Translations under genes and position numbers: made by a program
Assembly (NCBI RefSeq): GCF_003293745.1
Contig: NZ_PTLZ01000002.1
Coordinates: 186,001-250,000 of the forward strand
Origin: Herminiimonas fonticola
GTDB taxonomy: Bacteria; Pseudomonadota; Gammaproteobacteria; Burkholderiales; Burkholderiaceae_D
DNA length: 64,000 nucleotides
Reading direction: 5' to 3'
Shown here: positions 25,217 to 34,660 of the stretch, in pieces
How positions within the stretch are numbered: position 1 is the first letter of the stretch
Layout of the letters: each line of letters begins with the position of its first letter
The notes under the pieces: model-generated
Seen by the model: the letters and a program-made list of their open reading frames with translations, nothing else
The model's database searches: none
What the model was told of the DNA's origin: nothing

Positions 25217-25648
25217 ATGGCGAAAGCCAGCGTCAAAACCAAAACCAGGCAAATCGATACGAACGTCATCATTATCGGCGGTGCGTTGGCCATCGTATTG
25301 GTAGGCATGCTGTCGGTCTGGCTGTATTTTTCGTATGGTGCGCGCCCGGTGTCGCCATCGACTTATACAAGCTTTGGTCCGGTAGTGGTTCGCAGTTCCG
25401 AGTTTGCAATCAAGGCGACGATTGCTGTACAGACACGCAATGAAGATGCGACGTGGCTTGCCAGTAACAAGAAGCAACTGGATTTTGCATTGCAGGCAGC
25501 ATTGGCCAATGTCGATCTCAAGCGCTTGCGTGAGCCGGAAGGCCTGACTTATGTGCAGACAATTCTGCGCGATGCGGGCAATACTGCTTTGAATACTCGT
25601 AATATCGAAGCAGTGCTGCTAACCGACTTCATTGTGCAGGCACAGTAA
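25217..25648 (+). CDS. FliL-like single-pass membrane protein
   Basis: A 143-residue protein with a basic cytoplasmic start (MAKASVKTKTRQ), one membrane helix (about 18-40) and a periplasmic domain. That domain ends in the pattern LNTRNIEAVLLTDFIVQ. This end resembles the C-terminus of FliL, the flagellar stator-associated protein. The resemblance is distant and no flagellar genes are near, so the assignment is tentative. It could equally be an unrelated stomatin-like or hypothetical membrane protein. Confidence 0.45.
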   Translation: MAKASVKTKTRQIDTNVIIIGGALAIVLVGMLSVWLYFSYGARPVSPSTYTSFGPVVVRSSEFAIKATIAVQTRNEDATWLASNKKQLDFALQAALANVDLKRLREPEGLTYVQTILRDAGNTALNTRNIEAVLLTDFIVQAQ

Positions 25649-25706
25649 TTTTTGCCGGTTTGATAGACAATGCAGGTTCGATGGATAGAAGCACAGACTA
25701 TTTCGC

Positions 25707-25949
25707 ATGAGCAACAAAGATAATTCAGTAGATCAAGCAGCAGACCATAATTCGCCAGCCCCGACTCGCAAAGACGTACTTCGCCCGGATTCTCCTTGCG
25801 CCGGTTATTGCTCGACTTCACATGGTGACGAAATCTGCAAAGGTTGCGGCCGGACCTTTGACGAAGTGATTAACTGGATCATTTACGACGACGCTGAAAA
25901 AGACGCCATCTGGGCCAGGCTGGAAGCCGCCGGCTTGGTAAAACGTTAA
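25707..25949 (+). CDS. DUF1289 small cysteine-rich protein
   Basis: An 80-residue protein containing the DUF1289 signature: SPCAGYCS, then [16 protein letters not shown]. Its four cysteines could bind a metal. The family is common in proteobacteria, often near translation or Fe-S genes; its function is not established. The gene lies 59 bases after the FliL-like gene and 117 bases before prfC. The first 25 residues are polar and probably flexible. Confidence 0.8.
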   Translation: MSNKDNSVDQAADHNSPAPTRKDVLRPDSPCAGYCSTSHGDEICKGCGRTFDEVINWIIYDDAEKDAIWARLEAAGLVKR

Positions 25950-26041
25950 GCGTTTCTGCTTCGGCAGGGCTTAAGTACTCAAAACCCATCGCTATTTTCC
26001 ATAGCCACATTAGACTTCAGGGCCAAGAGACGGTAGACTTT

Positions 26042-26060
26042 AGCCCTTTTCGCAAGGGCT
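26042..26060 (+). promoter_or_regulatory. hairpin next to the prfC start codon
   Basis: AGCCCTT-TTCGC-AAGGGCT forms a 7-bp stem whose 3' arm contains AAGGG, the likely ribosome binding site, five bases before the ATG at 26066. Folding would hide the site, so translation of prfC may be controlled here. Confidence 0.4.
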
Positions 26061-26065
26061 ATTCC

Positions 26066-27766
26066 ATGTCCACTACGCCCGAAACCCTCATGTCCGCTTC
26101 CGTCGATTCTGCAACACCCGATTCTGCTATAGACGCAGGATCCGAACCTGAAATACGTTCCGTTTCGTCCGAACTGATCGCCAGCGAAGTGGCGCGCCGT
26201 CGCACCTTCGGCATTATTTCCCATCCTGATGCGGGTAAAACCACGCTGACTGAAAAGCTGTTGCTGTTCTCGGGCGCGATTCAACTCGCCGGTACCGTCA
26301 AGGGACGCAAGAGCGGCCGTCATGCAACATCCGATTGGATGGATATCGAAAAGCAGCGCGGCATTTCCGTCGCCAGTTCGGTGATGCAGTTCGAATATCG
26401 CGACCACGTCGTCAACCTGCTCGACACGCCAGGCCATCAGGATTTTTCTGAAGATACGTATCGCGTATTGACCGCAGTCGATTCCGCACTGATGGTGATT
26501 GACGCGGCAAAAGGCGTGGAAGAACAAACGATCAAATTGCTGAACGTTTGCCGCATGCGCAACACGCCCATCATCACGTTCATGAACAAGATGGATCGCG
26601 AGACACGCGATCCGCTGGAACTACTGGACGAGCTGGAATCAGTGCTGAAGATCGAATGCGCACCGGTCACCTGGCCGATCGGCATGGGCAAGAATTTCCG
26701 CGGCGTGTATCACTTGCTGCGCGATGAAATCATGTTGTTCGCGCCAGGCAGCGAGAAAGCCGATCAGACATTTGAAGTCGTCAAAGGCATAGACAATCCG
26801 CGCCTCGCCGAGATGTTCCCGCTTGAGATCGAACAATTGAAAATGGAAGTGGAGCTCGTGCACGGTGCATCGCATCCGTTCGACCTCGACGCCTTCCTGA
26901 ACGGTACGCGTACGCCAGTATTTTTCGGTTCGGCGATCAACAACTTCGGTGTGCGCGAAATTTTGAATGCGCTGCTGGATTGGGCGCAGCCACCGCGCGA
27001 ACGCGATGCGACGGTGCGTGCAGTCAAGCCGACTGAATTGCCTTTCTCCGGTTTTGTTTTCAAAATTCAAGCGAACATGGATCCGGCGCATCGCGATCGT
27101 ATTGCGTTCCTGCGTGTGTGTTCCGGCCGTTTCCAGCGTGGCATGAAGGTCAAGCATTTACGCCTGAACCGCGAGATCAAGGTGTCCAGCGTAGTCACCT
27201 TCATGGCGTCCAGTCGTGAGCAGGTGGAAGAGGCATATGCAGGCGACATCATCGGTTTGCCGAATCACGGCAACATGCAGATCGGCGACAGTTTTTCCGA
27301 AGGTGAATTGCTGCAGTTCACAGGCATTCCATATTTCGCACCAGACTTTTTCCGCTCGGTGCGCATCCGTAATCCGCTGAAGATCAAGCAATTGCACAAG
27401 GGTTTGCAGCAGTTGGGCGAAGAGGGTGCGATTCAAGTCTTCAAGCCGGTCAACAGCAGCGATCTGGTGTTGGGTGGTGTGGGCGTGCTGCAGTTTGAAG
27501 TGGTCGCCAGTCGCTTGCTGAATGAGTATGGTGTCGATGCCGTATTTGAAGGTACCAGCATCAGCAGCGCGCGCTGGATTACCTGCGACGACAAGAAGAT
27601 GCTGGCTGATTTTGAGCGCTCTTCAGCCGGCCACAATCTGTCGCACGATGCGGCTGGCAATCTTGCGTATCTGGCCAGTTCCGGCGTCAATTTGCGTCTG
27701 ACGCAGGAACGTTGGCCGGGCGTGACTTTCCACGAAACACGTGAGCATGCCGTCAAGCTCGCTTAA
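26066..27766 (+). CDS. prfC: peptide chain release factor 3 (RF3)
   Basis: A translational GTPase that recycles RF1/RF2 from the ribosome after termination. It has G1 SHPDAGKTT, switch-type [14 protein letters not shown]3 DTPGHQDF, G4 NKMDRE, and the RF3 C-terminal region ([12 protein letters not shown]). At 566 residues it is about 35 longer than E. coli RF3. The extra part is the N-terminal Ser/Glu-rich stretch before [12 protein letters not shown], so the true start may be a later codon. A strong terminator follows, and a hairpin covers the presumed ribosome binding site. Confidence 0.95.
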   Translation: MSTTPETLMSASVDSATPDSAIDAGSEPEIRSVSSELIASEVARRRTFGIISHPDAGKTTLTEKLLLFSGAIQLAGTVKGRKSGRHATSDWMDIEKQRGISVASSVMQFEYRDHVVNLLDTPGHQDFSEDTYRVLTAVDSALMVIDAAKGVEEQTIKLLNVCRMRNTPIITFMNKMDRETRDPLELLDELESVLKIECAPVTWPIGMGKNFRGVYHLLRDEIMLFAPGSEKADQTFEVVKGIDNPRLAEMFPLEIEQLKMEVELVHGASHPFDLDAFLNGTRTPVFFGSAINNFGVREILNALLDWAQPPRERDATVRAVKPTELPFSGFVFKIQANMDPAHRDRIAFLRVCSGRFQRGMKVKHLRLNREIKVSSVVTFMASSREQVEEAYAGDIIGLPNHGNMQIGDSFSEGELLQFTGIPYFAPDFFRSVRIRNPLKIKQLHKGLQQLGEEGAIQVFKPVNSSDLVLGGVGVLQFEVVASRLLNEYGVDAVFEGTSISSARWITCDDKKMLADFERSSAGHNLSHDAAGNLAYLASSGVNLRLTQERWPGVTFHETREHAVKLA

Positions 27767-27785
27767 TGGTGCTTGCTTCGATTGC

Positions 27786-27819
27786 AACGCCGGTTATCCT
27801 TGCGATACCGGCGTTTTTT
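27786..27819 (+). terminator. rho-independent terminator of prfC
   Basis: ACGCCGG and TATC pair with GATA and CCGGCGT around CTTGC, followed by six T. Confidence 0.85.
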
Positions 27820-27850
27820 GTTTGCTTTTGTTGATTGAGTGTCGCTTGTC

Positions 27851-29188
27851 ATGAAAAAAATTCTGAAATTCACCAGCTTTTCCCTGCGCGATCTATTTGT
27901 CACGGTCGGGCCGTTGGTGATTTTGATTGCTGCTGCATGCTATTTTGCTTACAAGCTGATCAATCCGTTTCCTCCGTCGCAGGTCGTTTTTTCGACCGGG
28001 CAGGATAGTAGTGCTTATGCAGAGTTCGGCAAAAAATATGCGCAGGAACTCGGCAAATTCGGGATTACGACAACACTGAAATCATCGCAAGGTTCAGCGG
28101 AAAATTTGCGCCTGTTGAACGATGAAGATTCGGATATCGACATCGCCTTCGTGCAAAGCGGTTCGACCCAACATGCCGATGCCGAGCGCTCCGGTTTGAT
28201 CTCGATAGGCAGTTTGTTTTATGAGCCGGTCTGGTTGTTTTATCGCGAGAATGCGCAGTTGAAAAATCTGACGCAATTAAAGAAGATGAAGGTCAATGTT
28301 GGTACCGACGGCAGTGGCGTACCTAAGTTGTTTAACGCGATTCTCGAAGCGAATGATATTGACATCAATAGCGTAAAAACGAGCAAGCTGGCCGATACGC
28401 CGGCGACCGTTGAATTGCTGGCAGGCCGTATTGATGCCTTGGTGTTCAGTTCTGCGCCGGATGGATTATTGATTCAGATGTTGTTGCGAACGCCAGGGAT
28501 CAAACTGTTTGATTTTTCGCAGGCGGAAGCGTATTCGCGTCGTTTTCCTTATCTGTCACATGTAGTTTTGCCGCGTGGCATTGTCGATTTTTCGCGGGAT
28601 ATGCCAGTCAAGAATTATCATTTGATTGCACCTACAGCCACCCTGGTTGCCCGTGAGGGTTTGCATCCGGCCCTGGTAGATTTGATTGCGCAGGCAGCCG
28701 TCAGTATTCACGGCGGCGCTGGGTGGTTTAACAAGAAGGGCGAGTTCCCGAACGGGAGCTACACGGAAATTCCAGTGGCGCCACAAGCCGAGAAGTTCTA
28801 TCGCGATGGCGCACCGCTGCTGCAGCGTTACTTTCCGTTCTGGGTGGCCAATTTTGTTGAGCGCATGTGGATTGTGATCGTCGCATTGGGTGCATTGATC
28901 ATTCCCTTGTCACGTATTTTGCCGCCCTTGTACGTATGGAAGGTGCGTTCGCGCGTGTATCGCTGGTATGGGCAATTGCGCTCTGTAGAACAGGCGATTG
29001 AGGATGTGCCACCGGAAAAACGTGCGGAGCTTTTCCCGGCGCAGTTGACGCGCTTGACTGAGATTGAAGAGAAAGTGAACCAGATTTCGATTCCACTTTC
29101 ATTTGCGGATGAGTTATATCGCTTGCGCAGCAATATCAATCTGGTACGCAAGCGTATCTTGTGGCTGAGTGGAGTGAAAGCAGCTTAA
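27851..29188 (+). CDS. TAXI-family solute-binding protein with C-terminal membrane helix
   Basis: A 445-residue protein starting at the ATG at 27851 (a GTG at 27839 is also in frame). An N-terminal membrane helix or uncleaved signal (about 16-38) is followed by a TAXI-type (TRAP transporter) binding domain. Typical motifs are VVFSTGQDSSAYAEFGKKYA, DIAFVQSG and VNVGTDGSGV. Unlike ordinary TAXI proteins it has a second membrane helix near residue 340 and a cytoplasmic helical tail of about 90 residues. No TRAP permease genes lie nearby. It may be a membrane-tethered sensor of small organic acids rather than a transport subunit. Confidence 0.8.
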   Translation: MKKILKFTSFSLRDLFVTVGPLVILIAAACYFAYKLINPFPPSQVVFSTGQDSSAYAEFGKKYAQELGKFGITTTLKSSQGSAENLRLLNDEDSDIDIAFVQSGSTQHADAERSGLISIGSLFYEPVWLFYRENAQLKNLTQLKKMKVNVGTDGSGVPKLFNAILEANDIDINSVKTSKLADTPATVELLAGRIDALVFSSAPDGLLIQMLLRTPGIKLFDFSQAEAYSRRFPYLSHVVLPRGIVDFSRDMPVKNYHLIAPTATLVAREGLHPALVDLIAQAAVSIHGGAGWFNKKGEFPNGSYTEIPVAPQAEKFYRDGAPLLQRYFPFWVANFVERMWIVIVALGALIIPLSRILPPLYVWKVRSRVYRWYGQLRSVEQAIEDVPPEKRAELFPAQLTRLTEIEEKVNQISIPLSFADELYRLRSNINLVRKRILWLSGVKAA

Positions 29189-29649
29189 GCGCCTATCCAG
29201 GGCAGGCCGGCTTTGCACCAGCCATTGACTGTTTTGCGATGGCCTTCGGCATCTTTCTCACCTTCAAATCCTTCGAGTACGTCGAAGGAGTGTGCATAGC
29301 CATTTTCCGTCGCCAGCTTTGCTGCGTGACGCGAACGTACCGCGCCGCGGCACAGAAATAACAAGACAGTGTCTTTCTCTGCAACTTGCGCAAGTTGCGA
29401 CAGGAAATCCGGATTTGGCGTGCCTCCAGGGTACAGATTCCATTGCACGGCGACCTGCTGTTCCGGTGCGACATTGACGCGGCCTATCCAGTCGCGTTCT
29501 GCATTTGTGCGTACATCGACTAGTTTTACTTTTGGATTGTCTTGCAAGAGTGCATAGGCTTCTTGCGGTGTCACAGCACCGGCATACGGTAATTGATTGG
29601 CTACCCCGCGCGCATGTGCGGTAACAAGGATGTCAGCAGAAGTCGTCAT
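29185..29649 (-). CDS. rhodanese-like sulfurtransferase
   Basis: A single rhodanese domain of 154 residues. It starts MTTSADILVTAHARGV, has VDVRTNAERDWIG in the substrate-binding half and the active-site loop with Cys in FLCRGAVRS. It ends GWCKAGLPWIGA, a tail often seen in proteobacterial rhodaneses of this length. The expected reaction is transfer of a sulfane sulfur through a Cys persulfide. It is convergent with the TAXI gene and overlaps its end by four bases. Confidence 0.88.
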   Translation of the reverse strand: MTTSADILVTAHARGVANQLPYAGAVTPQEAYALLQDNPKVKLVDVRTNAERDWIGRVNVAPEQQVAVQWNLYPGGTPNPDFLSQLAQVAEKDTVLLFLCRGAVRSRHAAKLATENGYAHSFDVLEGFEGEKDAEGHRKTVNGWCKAGLPWIGA

Positions 29650-29770
29650 GATGTAGGTTCAGGGTGATAGATCGTTTCATTATAAATGAGCACTTGCTTG
29701 CAAGTTTGTCGTCGGCTTGTATGGTGATGTCCATTGTTATAATCGGTGTTCACGTCCTCCAGGCAATCCA

Positions 29771-31024
29771 ATGACCACTATCCAGCTCATCGCAGCGCTC
29801 ATCTTTGCCATTGCACTTATTCATACATTCGCCGCAAAATCGTTTGAACGATTGGCGCATCATCATCCCAAACACGCGGGCTTATTGCATCTGTTGGGCG
29901 AGATCGAAGTCGTCTTTGGCTTCTGGGCCTTTGTATTGATCGTAGTGATGGCCTTGGTATCTGGCGGTACTACTGCACTGGATTATGCAGAATCGCGACA
30001 ATATACCGAACCGCTGTTTGTCTTCGTGATCATGGTCATAGCCGCTTCGCGCCCGGTGTTGGAAATCGTTAAAATATTGATTGCAACGATTGCGCGTATA
30101 GCGCCGGTGAATACGGCAATTGCGCATGTCTGGTTGTGCATGGCGCTGGTGCCCTTGATAGGTTCATTGATTACCGAGCCGGCCGCGATGACGCTGGCTG
30201 CCTTGATGCTGGCACCGCTGGTTTTTCGTCAAGGCATTCCTGAGTGGTTGAAATATGGTGCGCTTGGTGTGCTGTTCGTCAATGTGTCTATCGGTGGCAC
30301 GCTGACATCGTTTGCCGCGCCGCCGGTATTGATGGTGGCATCGACCTGGAGTTGGGATAGTGCTTTCATGGCGGCCAACTTCGGCTGGAAGGCGGCAATC
30401 GCAGTCTTGGTCAATGCGACTGGCGTGACTTTCTTGCTGCGTTCTTACATCAAACAGCCTGATGTGAAGAGTGAGCCGGATGCGGAATTGCGTATGCCTC
30501 TAATCGTCAGCCTGGTACACCTTGTATTCTTGAGCGGCGTGGTGATCTTTGCTCATCACCCGGTGATTTTTATCGGACTTTTTTTGTTTTTCCTTGGTTT
30601 TGCTAAAGGGTATGAGCAATTCCAGAATCCATTGATTTTGAAAGAAGGCTTGCTGGTTGGCTTCTTCCTGGCAGGTTTGGTGGTTTTGGGCGGCATGCAG
30701 CAATGGTGGTTGCAACCTATCGTTGCCAGTCTGGAGCCGACGGCACTGTTTTTCGGTGCGCTGGGTTTGACGGCGATTACGGATAATGCCGCGCTGACTT
30801 ATTTAGGCTCGCTGATCGAAGGGATGTCTGATTCGGCCAAGTACATGCTGGTTGCCGGCGCAGTCGCCGGCGGTGGTTTGACGGTGATTGCCAATGCGCC
30901 AAATCCGGCGGGTGTGGCTTTATTGCGTCAGGGATTCAACGATGAATCGATAGGCATGCTTGGTTTATTGTTGGGCGCTCTTTTGCCAACAGCAGTTGCT
31001 GTCGTCTTCTTCCTGATTTTTTAA
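29771..31024 (+). CDS. putative Na+/H+ antiporter (PF07399-type)
   Basis: A 417-residue membrane protein with about 11-12 hydrophobic helices. I chose the ATG at 29771 because the longer frame from 29717 adds a Cys/Arg-rich stretch unlike a membrane start. Characteristic parts are TEPAAMTLAALMLAP and GLTAITDNAALTYLGSLIEG, with polar Asp/Asn/Thr residues in the helices, and ANAPNPAGVALL near the end. This matches the uncharacterised Na+/H+ antiporter family related to NhaD/arsenite permeases. Ion specificity is inferred. It stands alone between the divergent rhodanese gene and the glnA promoter region. Confidence 0.75.
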   Translation: MTTIQLIAALIFAIALIHTFAAKSFERLAHHHPKHAGLLHLLGEIEVVFGFWAFVLIVVMALVSGGTTALDYAESRQYTEPLFVFVIMVIAASRPVLEIVKILIATIARIAPVNTAIAHVWLCMALVPLIGSLITEPAAMTLAALMLAPLVFRQGIPEWLKYGALGVLFVNVSIGGTLTSFAAPPVLMVASTWSWDSAFMAANFGWKAAIAVLVNATGVTFLLRSYIKQPDVKSEPDAELRMPLIVSLVHLVFLSGVVIFAHHPVIFIGLFLFFLGFAKGYEQFQNPLILKEGLLVGFFLAGLVVLGGMQQWWLQPIVASLEPTALFFGALGLTAITDNAALTYLGSLIEGMSDSAKYMLVAGAVAGGGLTVIANAPNPAGVALLRQGFNDESIGMLGLLLGALLPTAVAVVFFLIF

Positions 31025-31064
31025 TGATCAAAAATAGTGCATTAGTTAACTTTTATTAATAATT

Positions 31065-31081
31065 TGCACCTTAAAAGTGCT
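31065..31081. promoter_or_regulatory. NtrC binding site 1 of glnA
   Basis: TGCACCTTAAAAGTGCT fits the NtrC dyad TGCACC-N5-GGTGCA with two mismatches, about 135 bases upstream of the sigma-54 promoter. Confidence 0.65.
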
Positions 31082-31093
31082 TTATTAAATTAA

Positions 31094-31110
31094 TTCACCA
31101 TTTTGGTGAT
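31094..31110. promoter_or_regulatory. NtrC binding site 2 of glnA
   Basis: TTCACCATTTTGGTGAT fits the NtrC dyad, with CACC-N5-GGTG intact. It is spaced 29 bases (about three helical turns) from site 1, so dimers can bind side by side as an enhancer. Confidence 0.7.
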
Positions 31111-31214
31111 TGTTTTTTCAGATCAAAGATTCAAAGCGTGCTCCAAAAGGGCGCTTAGCCAGTAAACATCGGCTGCTCCAGCAAGGTGCGACTATATATT
31201 TTTGCTGAAGCCGG

Positions 31215-31230
31215 TGGCATGGAATCTGCT
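31215..31230 (+). promoter_or_regulatory. sigma-54 promoter of glnA
   Basis: TGGCATGGAATCTGCT has the invariant GG and GC dinucleotides at the right distance of the -24/-12 consensus TGGCAC-N5-TTGC. It lies about 100 bases before the glnA start and downstream of two NtrC sites. Confidence 0.75.
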
Positions 31231-31329
31231 ATCATTTCGGGCGAGTTATGGACACATGCTGTTAGTACACGCACGGCTCACAACCCATTAACTAATTTGT
31301 ATCACTTTGCTCAATTTTAGGAGATTCGC

Positions 31330-32745
31330 ATGGCAATGACGGCAGCAGAGGTCTTGAAGATGGTGAAAGACAACGAAGTTAAATTCGTTGATTTTCGCTT
31401 TGCTGACACACGCGGTAAAGAACAGCACGTCACCGTGCCAGTTTCGCATTTCGACATGGACAAATTTGAATCCGGTCATGCATTTGACGGCTCTTCGATC
31501 GCAGGCTGGAAAGGTATCGAATCATCGGACATGTTGTTGATGCCGGATCCAAATACCGCCAACATCGATCCATTCTTCGAAGAAACTACATTATTCATGC
31601 AGTGCGACGTGATTGAACCGTCGGACGGCAAAGGCTACGACCGTGATCCACGTTCGATCGCCAAACGCGCAGAAGCGTATTTGAAATCGTCCGGCATGGG
31701 CGACACTGCTTACTTCGGCCCAGAACCAGAATTCTTCATTTTCGACAGCATCCGCTGGAAAATCGGCATGGACGGCTGCTTCGTCAAGATCGATTCGGAA
31801 GAAGCATCGTGGAGCACCGGCGAAAAACTCGAAGGCGGCAACACAGGTCACCGTCCTACAGTTAAAGGCGGCTACTTCCCAGTACCACCAGTCGACAGCT
31901 TCCAGGACATGCGTTCGGAAATGTGCTTGATCCTGGAATCGCTTGGCATTCCAGTTGAAGTGCATCACCACGAAGTTGCTGGCGCTGGTCAAAATGAAAT
32001 CGGCAGCAAATTCTCGACTCTGGTTGAGCGCGCTGACTGGACCCAGAACTTGAAATATGTCGTCTGGAACGTGGCGCATACCTACGGTAAAACAGCGACC
32101 TTCATGCCAAAACCTATCGTTGGCGACAACGGTTCGGGCATGCACGTTCACCAATCAGTTTGGAAAGATGGCAAAAACCTGTTCGCAGGCGACGGCTATG
32201 CCGGTTTGTCGGATTTCGCCCTGTACTACATCGGCGGCATCATCAAACATGCTAAAGCACTGAACGCAATCACCAACCCAGGTACCAACTCGTACAAACG
32301 TTTGGTTCCAGGTTTTGAAGCACCAGTTAAATTGGCATACTCGGCACGTAACCGTTCGGCTTCGATCCGTATTCCTCACGTTTCGAACCCTAAAGGTCGT
32401 CGCGTTGAAGCGCGTTTCCCGGATCCTCTGGCAAATCCGTACCTGTGTTTCGCAGCATTGCTGATGGCAGGTTTGGACGGCGTGCAAAACAAGATCCATC
32501 CGGGCGAAGCAGCATCGAAAGATCTGTACCACTTGCCACCAGAAGAAGACGCGTTGATCCCAACCGTTTGCGCTTCGTTGGAAGAGGCTCTGGATCACTT
32601 GAACAAAGACCGTGAGTTCTTGACTCGTGGCGGCGTGTTCAGCGATTCCATGATTGATGCTTATATCGAACTGAAAATGCAAGAAGTTCAACGCTTCCGC
32701 ATGACAGCTCACCCAGTCGAATACGATATGTACTATTCACTGTAA
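31330..32745 (+). CDS. glnA: glutamine synthetase type I
   Basis: Makes glutamine from glutamate, ammonia and ATP as a cytoplasmic dodecamer. The 471-residue sequence has [16 protein letters not shown], the metal/ATP region GPEPEFF, the [12 protein letters not shown] loop, NRSASIRIP, and the adenylylation loop [10 protein letters not shown] with Tyr400. It therefore belongs to the GS I-beta class regulated by GlnE. The start follows AGGAGA. Codon use is strongly biased (many CCA, GTT and GGC codons), as expected of a highly expressed gene. Expression is nitrogen controlled through the NtrC sites and sigma-54 promoter upstream. A strong terminator follows. Confidence 0.98.
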   Translation: MAMTAAEVLKMVKDNEVKFVDFRFADTRGKEQHVTVPVSHFDMDKFESGHAFDGSSIAGWKGIESSDMLLMPDPNTANIDPFFEETTLFMQCDVIEPSDGKGYDRDPRSIAKRAEAYLKSSGMGDTAYFGPEPEFFIFDSIRWKIGMDGCFVKIDSEEASWSTGEKLEGGNTGHRPTVKGGYFPVPPVDSFQDMRSEMCLILESLGIPVEVHHHEVAGAGQNEIGSKFSTLVERADWTQNLKYVVWNVAHTYGKTATFMPKPIVGDNGSGMHVHQSVWKDGKNLFAGDGYAGLSDFALYYIGGIIKHAKALNAITNPGTNSYKRLVPGFEAPVKLAYSARNRSASIRIPHVSNPKGRRVEARFPDPLANPYLCFAALLMAGLDGVQNKIHPGEAASKDLYHLPPEEDALIPTVCASLEEALDHLNKDREFLTRGGVFSDSMIDAYIELKMQEVQRFRMTAHPVEYDMYYSL

Positions 32746-32780
32746 ACTATCTTCGGATAGTCGCTGCTGATACAGGGCGA

Positions 32781-32817
32781 AAAAAGCGGGGAAAGCGCAA
32801 GCTTCCCCGCTTTTTTT
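32781..32817 (+). terminator. rho-independent terminator of glnA
   Basis: AAAGCGGGGAA pairs with TTCCCCGC and TTT around AGCGCAAGC, followed by seven T. Confidence 0.9.
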
Positions 32818-32960
32818 ATTGTTCTGTTATCGCTCGGTAAAGATTATTTGATAAATTGAAGTGTTGCTGACTTGCAGTAAATTGCCGTTCAATGTTTGTC
32901 AGCAAGTGTTTCTTGTCCTAAACTAAGTACCCCGGTTTAACAGTTTCAAAAAGAAAGTTT

Positions 32961-33446
32961 ATGAAACGTCAATTCGCCATTCTGTTGTTCTCTGCCGTCG
33001 CATTGCCTGCGCTTTCGGCTTTTGCGCAAAGCGAGGTTTATCTGTGTGTCGATAGCAATGGCAATCGTGAATACAAAAATACCGGTGCCACCAAAGGTTG
33101 TAAAAGAGTCGATCTGCCCGGCGTAACGACTGTTCCTTCATCCGCCGCCAAAAAGCCAGTGACGCAAACGGTATCGGCCAAACCGACAGACTTTCCGCGT
33201 GTCAACGATACGGTGCAGAAAGCGCGTGACAGTGATCGCAAGCAGATTCTGCAAGATGAAATGAGGACAGAAGAACAAAAGCTGGCGACTATTCGTAGTG
33301 AATACAATAACGGTGAACCGGAGCGTCGCGGCGACGAGCGTAATTATGCAAAATATCAGGAGCGCACTGCCGCACTGAAAGACGATCTTGCGCGTACAGA
33401 AAAAAATGTGGAAGCATTGAAACGAGAGCTAGGCAACCTGAAGTAG
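32961..33446 (+). CDS. DUF4124-domain exported protein
   Basis: A 161-residue protein with a signal peptide ending SAFA. A short DUF4124 domain follows (SEVYLCVDSNGNREYKN, with a second Cys in TKGCKRVDLPG), the pattern of small periplasmic proteins common in gamma- and betaproteobacteria. The rest (about 90-161) is a charged helical region (REQ-rich), probably a coiled coil. Function unknown. It lies between glnA and ntrB but has its own terminator, overlapping the gap before ntrB, so it need not belong to the nitrogen regulon. Confidence 0.75.
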   Translation: MKRQFAILLFSAVALPALSAFAQSEVYLCVDSNGNREYKNTGATKGCKRVDLPGVTTVPSSAAKKPVTQTVSAKPTDFPRVNDTVQKARDSDRKQILQDEMRTEEQKLATIRSEYNNGEPERRGDERNYAKYQERTAALKDDLARTEKNVEALKRELGNLK

Positions 33447-33484
33447 ATCGCTCAAGCAAGATCGGTACGATGTTTGCTAGGATT

Positions 33485-33512
33485 AAGCCGCGTTATGCGG
33501 CTTTTCTTTTTT
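33485..33512 (+). terminator. rho-independent terminator before ntrB
   Basis: AAGCCGC-GTTAT-GCGGCTT followed by TTCTTTTTT. It overlaps the first codons of the longest ntrB frame, which argues for the downstream GTG start. Confidence 0.85.
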
Positions 33513-33520
33513 GGATTCCT

Positions 33521-34594
33521 GTGAAAAAACCTTTAATTTCCTTTGGCGGTCTTGATTTGCTCGCATCAGCTGTGCTGGTGCTGAATGCGGAAGGCCGTAT
33601 CTCCTATGCCAATCCTGCGGCAGAAAACTTGCTGGAAAGTTCTAGCAAGACCTTGCTCAATCACAAACTGACTGAGCTGTTCCTTAATTATGAGGAGCTG
33701 GAGGAAGTATTCCAGCAGGCAGTAGAACATCAGTTTGCCGACAAGCGGCAAGACCTGACGCTGGAGAGAGTAGGGCGTGAACCTTTGCAGGTACATACGG
33801 TGGTGACCGCACTGGATGATCCCGATTCTCCGGTATTGATCGAGTTACGGGAAAACGTCCAGCAATTGAAACTGGATCGCGAAGAACGTTTGATCGATCA
33901 AAGCCAGGCCAACAAGGAGCTAATTCGTAATCTGGCGCATGAGATCAAGAATCCGCTGGGCGGCATACGTGGCGCGGCACAATTGCTTGAACTGGAATTA
34001 CCCGAGCGCCATTTGAAAGAACTGCGCGAATACACGCAAGTCATCATCAAGGAAGCTGATCGACTGCAGACTTTGGTAGATAGATTGCTGGCACCGCACC
34101 GCAGTCCGCATATCGTAGGCGACGTGAATATTCATGAGGTATGTGAGCGCGTGCGCAGCCTGATCGTCTCCGAGTTCCCGGCTGGCTTGAAGATCAAGCG
34201 CGACTATGATTTGTCGGTACCGGAATTTCGTGGCGACAAGGAACAACTGATACAAGCGGTATTGAACATTGCACATAATGCCGCGCAAGTGCTTTCTTCC
34301 CGCATGAAAACAGGCGACGCCGAAATTACCATCCGTACCCGTATTGCACGACAAGTGACGCTAGCCAAGGTGCGGTACCGGCTGGCATTAGACTTGCATA
34401 TCATTGATAACGGACCGGGCATCCCGCCGGACATTCAAGACCGCATTTTTTATCCTCTGGTTTCAGGCCGGGATGGCGGTAGTGGATTAGGGTTGACGTT
34501 GGCGCAAACATTCGTGCAGCAACATATGGGCGTGATTGAATGTGACAGTCGGCCGGGATGTACGGACTTCAGAATTCTGATTCCATTGCCGTGA
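33521..34594 (+). CDS. glnL: nitrogen regulation histidine kinase NtrB (GlnL)
   Basis: The cytoplasmic kinase/phosphatase that sets NtrC phosphorylation under PII control. I start at GTG 33521 (357 residues), because the longer frame from 33470 runs through a terminator hairpin. An N-terminal PAS domain (ISYANPAAENLLE) is followed by the H-box RNLAHEIKNPLGGIRGAAQLL (phospho-His140). Then come N, G1 DNGPGIPP, the F region IFYPLVSGRDGG and G2 SGLGLTLA. Motif order and length agree with NtrB. There is no membrane segment, as expected. ntrC follows after 66 bases. Confidence 0.95.
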   Translation: MKKPLISFGGLDLLASAVLVLNAEGRISYANPAAENLLESSSKTLLNHKLTELFLNYEELEEVFQQAVEHQFADKRQDLTLERVGREPLQVHTVVTALDDPDSPVLIELRENVQQLKLDREERLIDQSQANKELIRNLAHEIKNPLGGIRGAAQLLELELPERHLKELREYTQVIIKEADRLQTLVDRLLAPHRSPHIVGDVNIHEVCERVRSLIVSEFPAGLKIKRDYDLSVPEFRGDKEQLIQAVLNIAHNAAQVLSSRMKTGDAEITIRTRIARQVTLAKVRYRLALDLHIIDNGPGIPPDIQDRIFYPLVSGRDGGSGLGLTLAQTFVQQHMGVIECDSRPGCTDFRILIPLP

Positions 34595-34660
34595 CAGTTT
34601 CAAGATGGTCGCAGCAATGAATCAATAACTTTGCAATATGACTGCGGATATTAAAACTAT

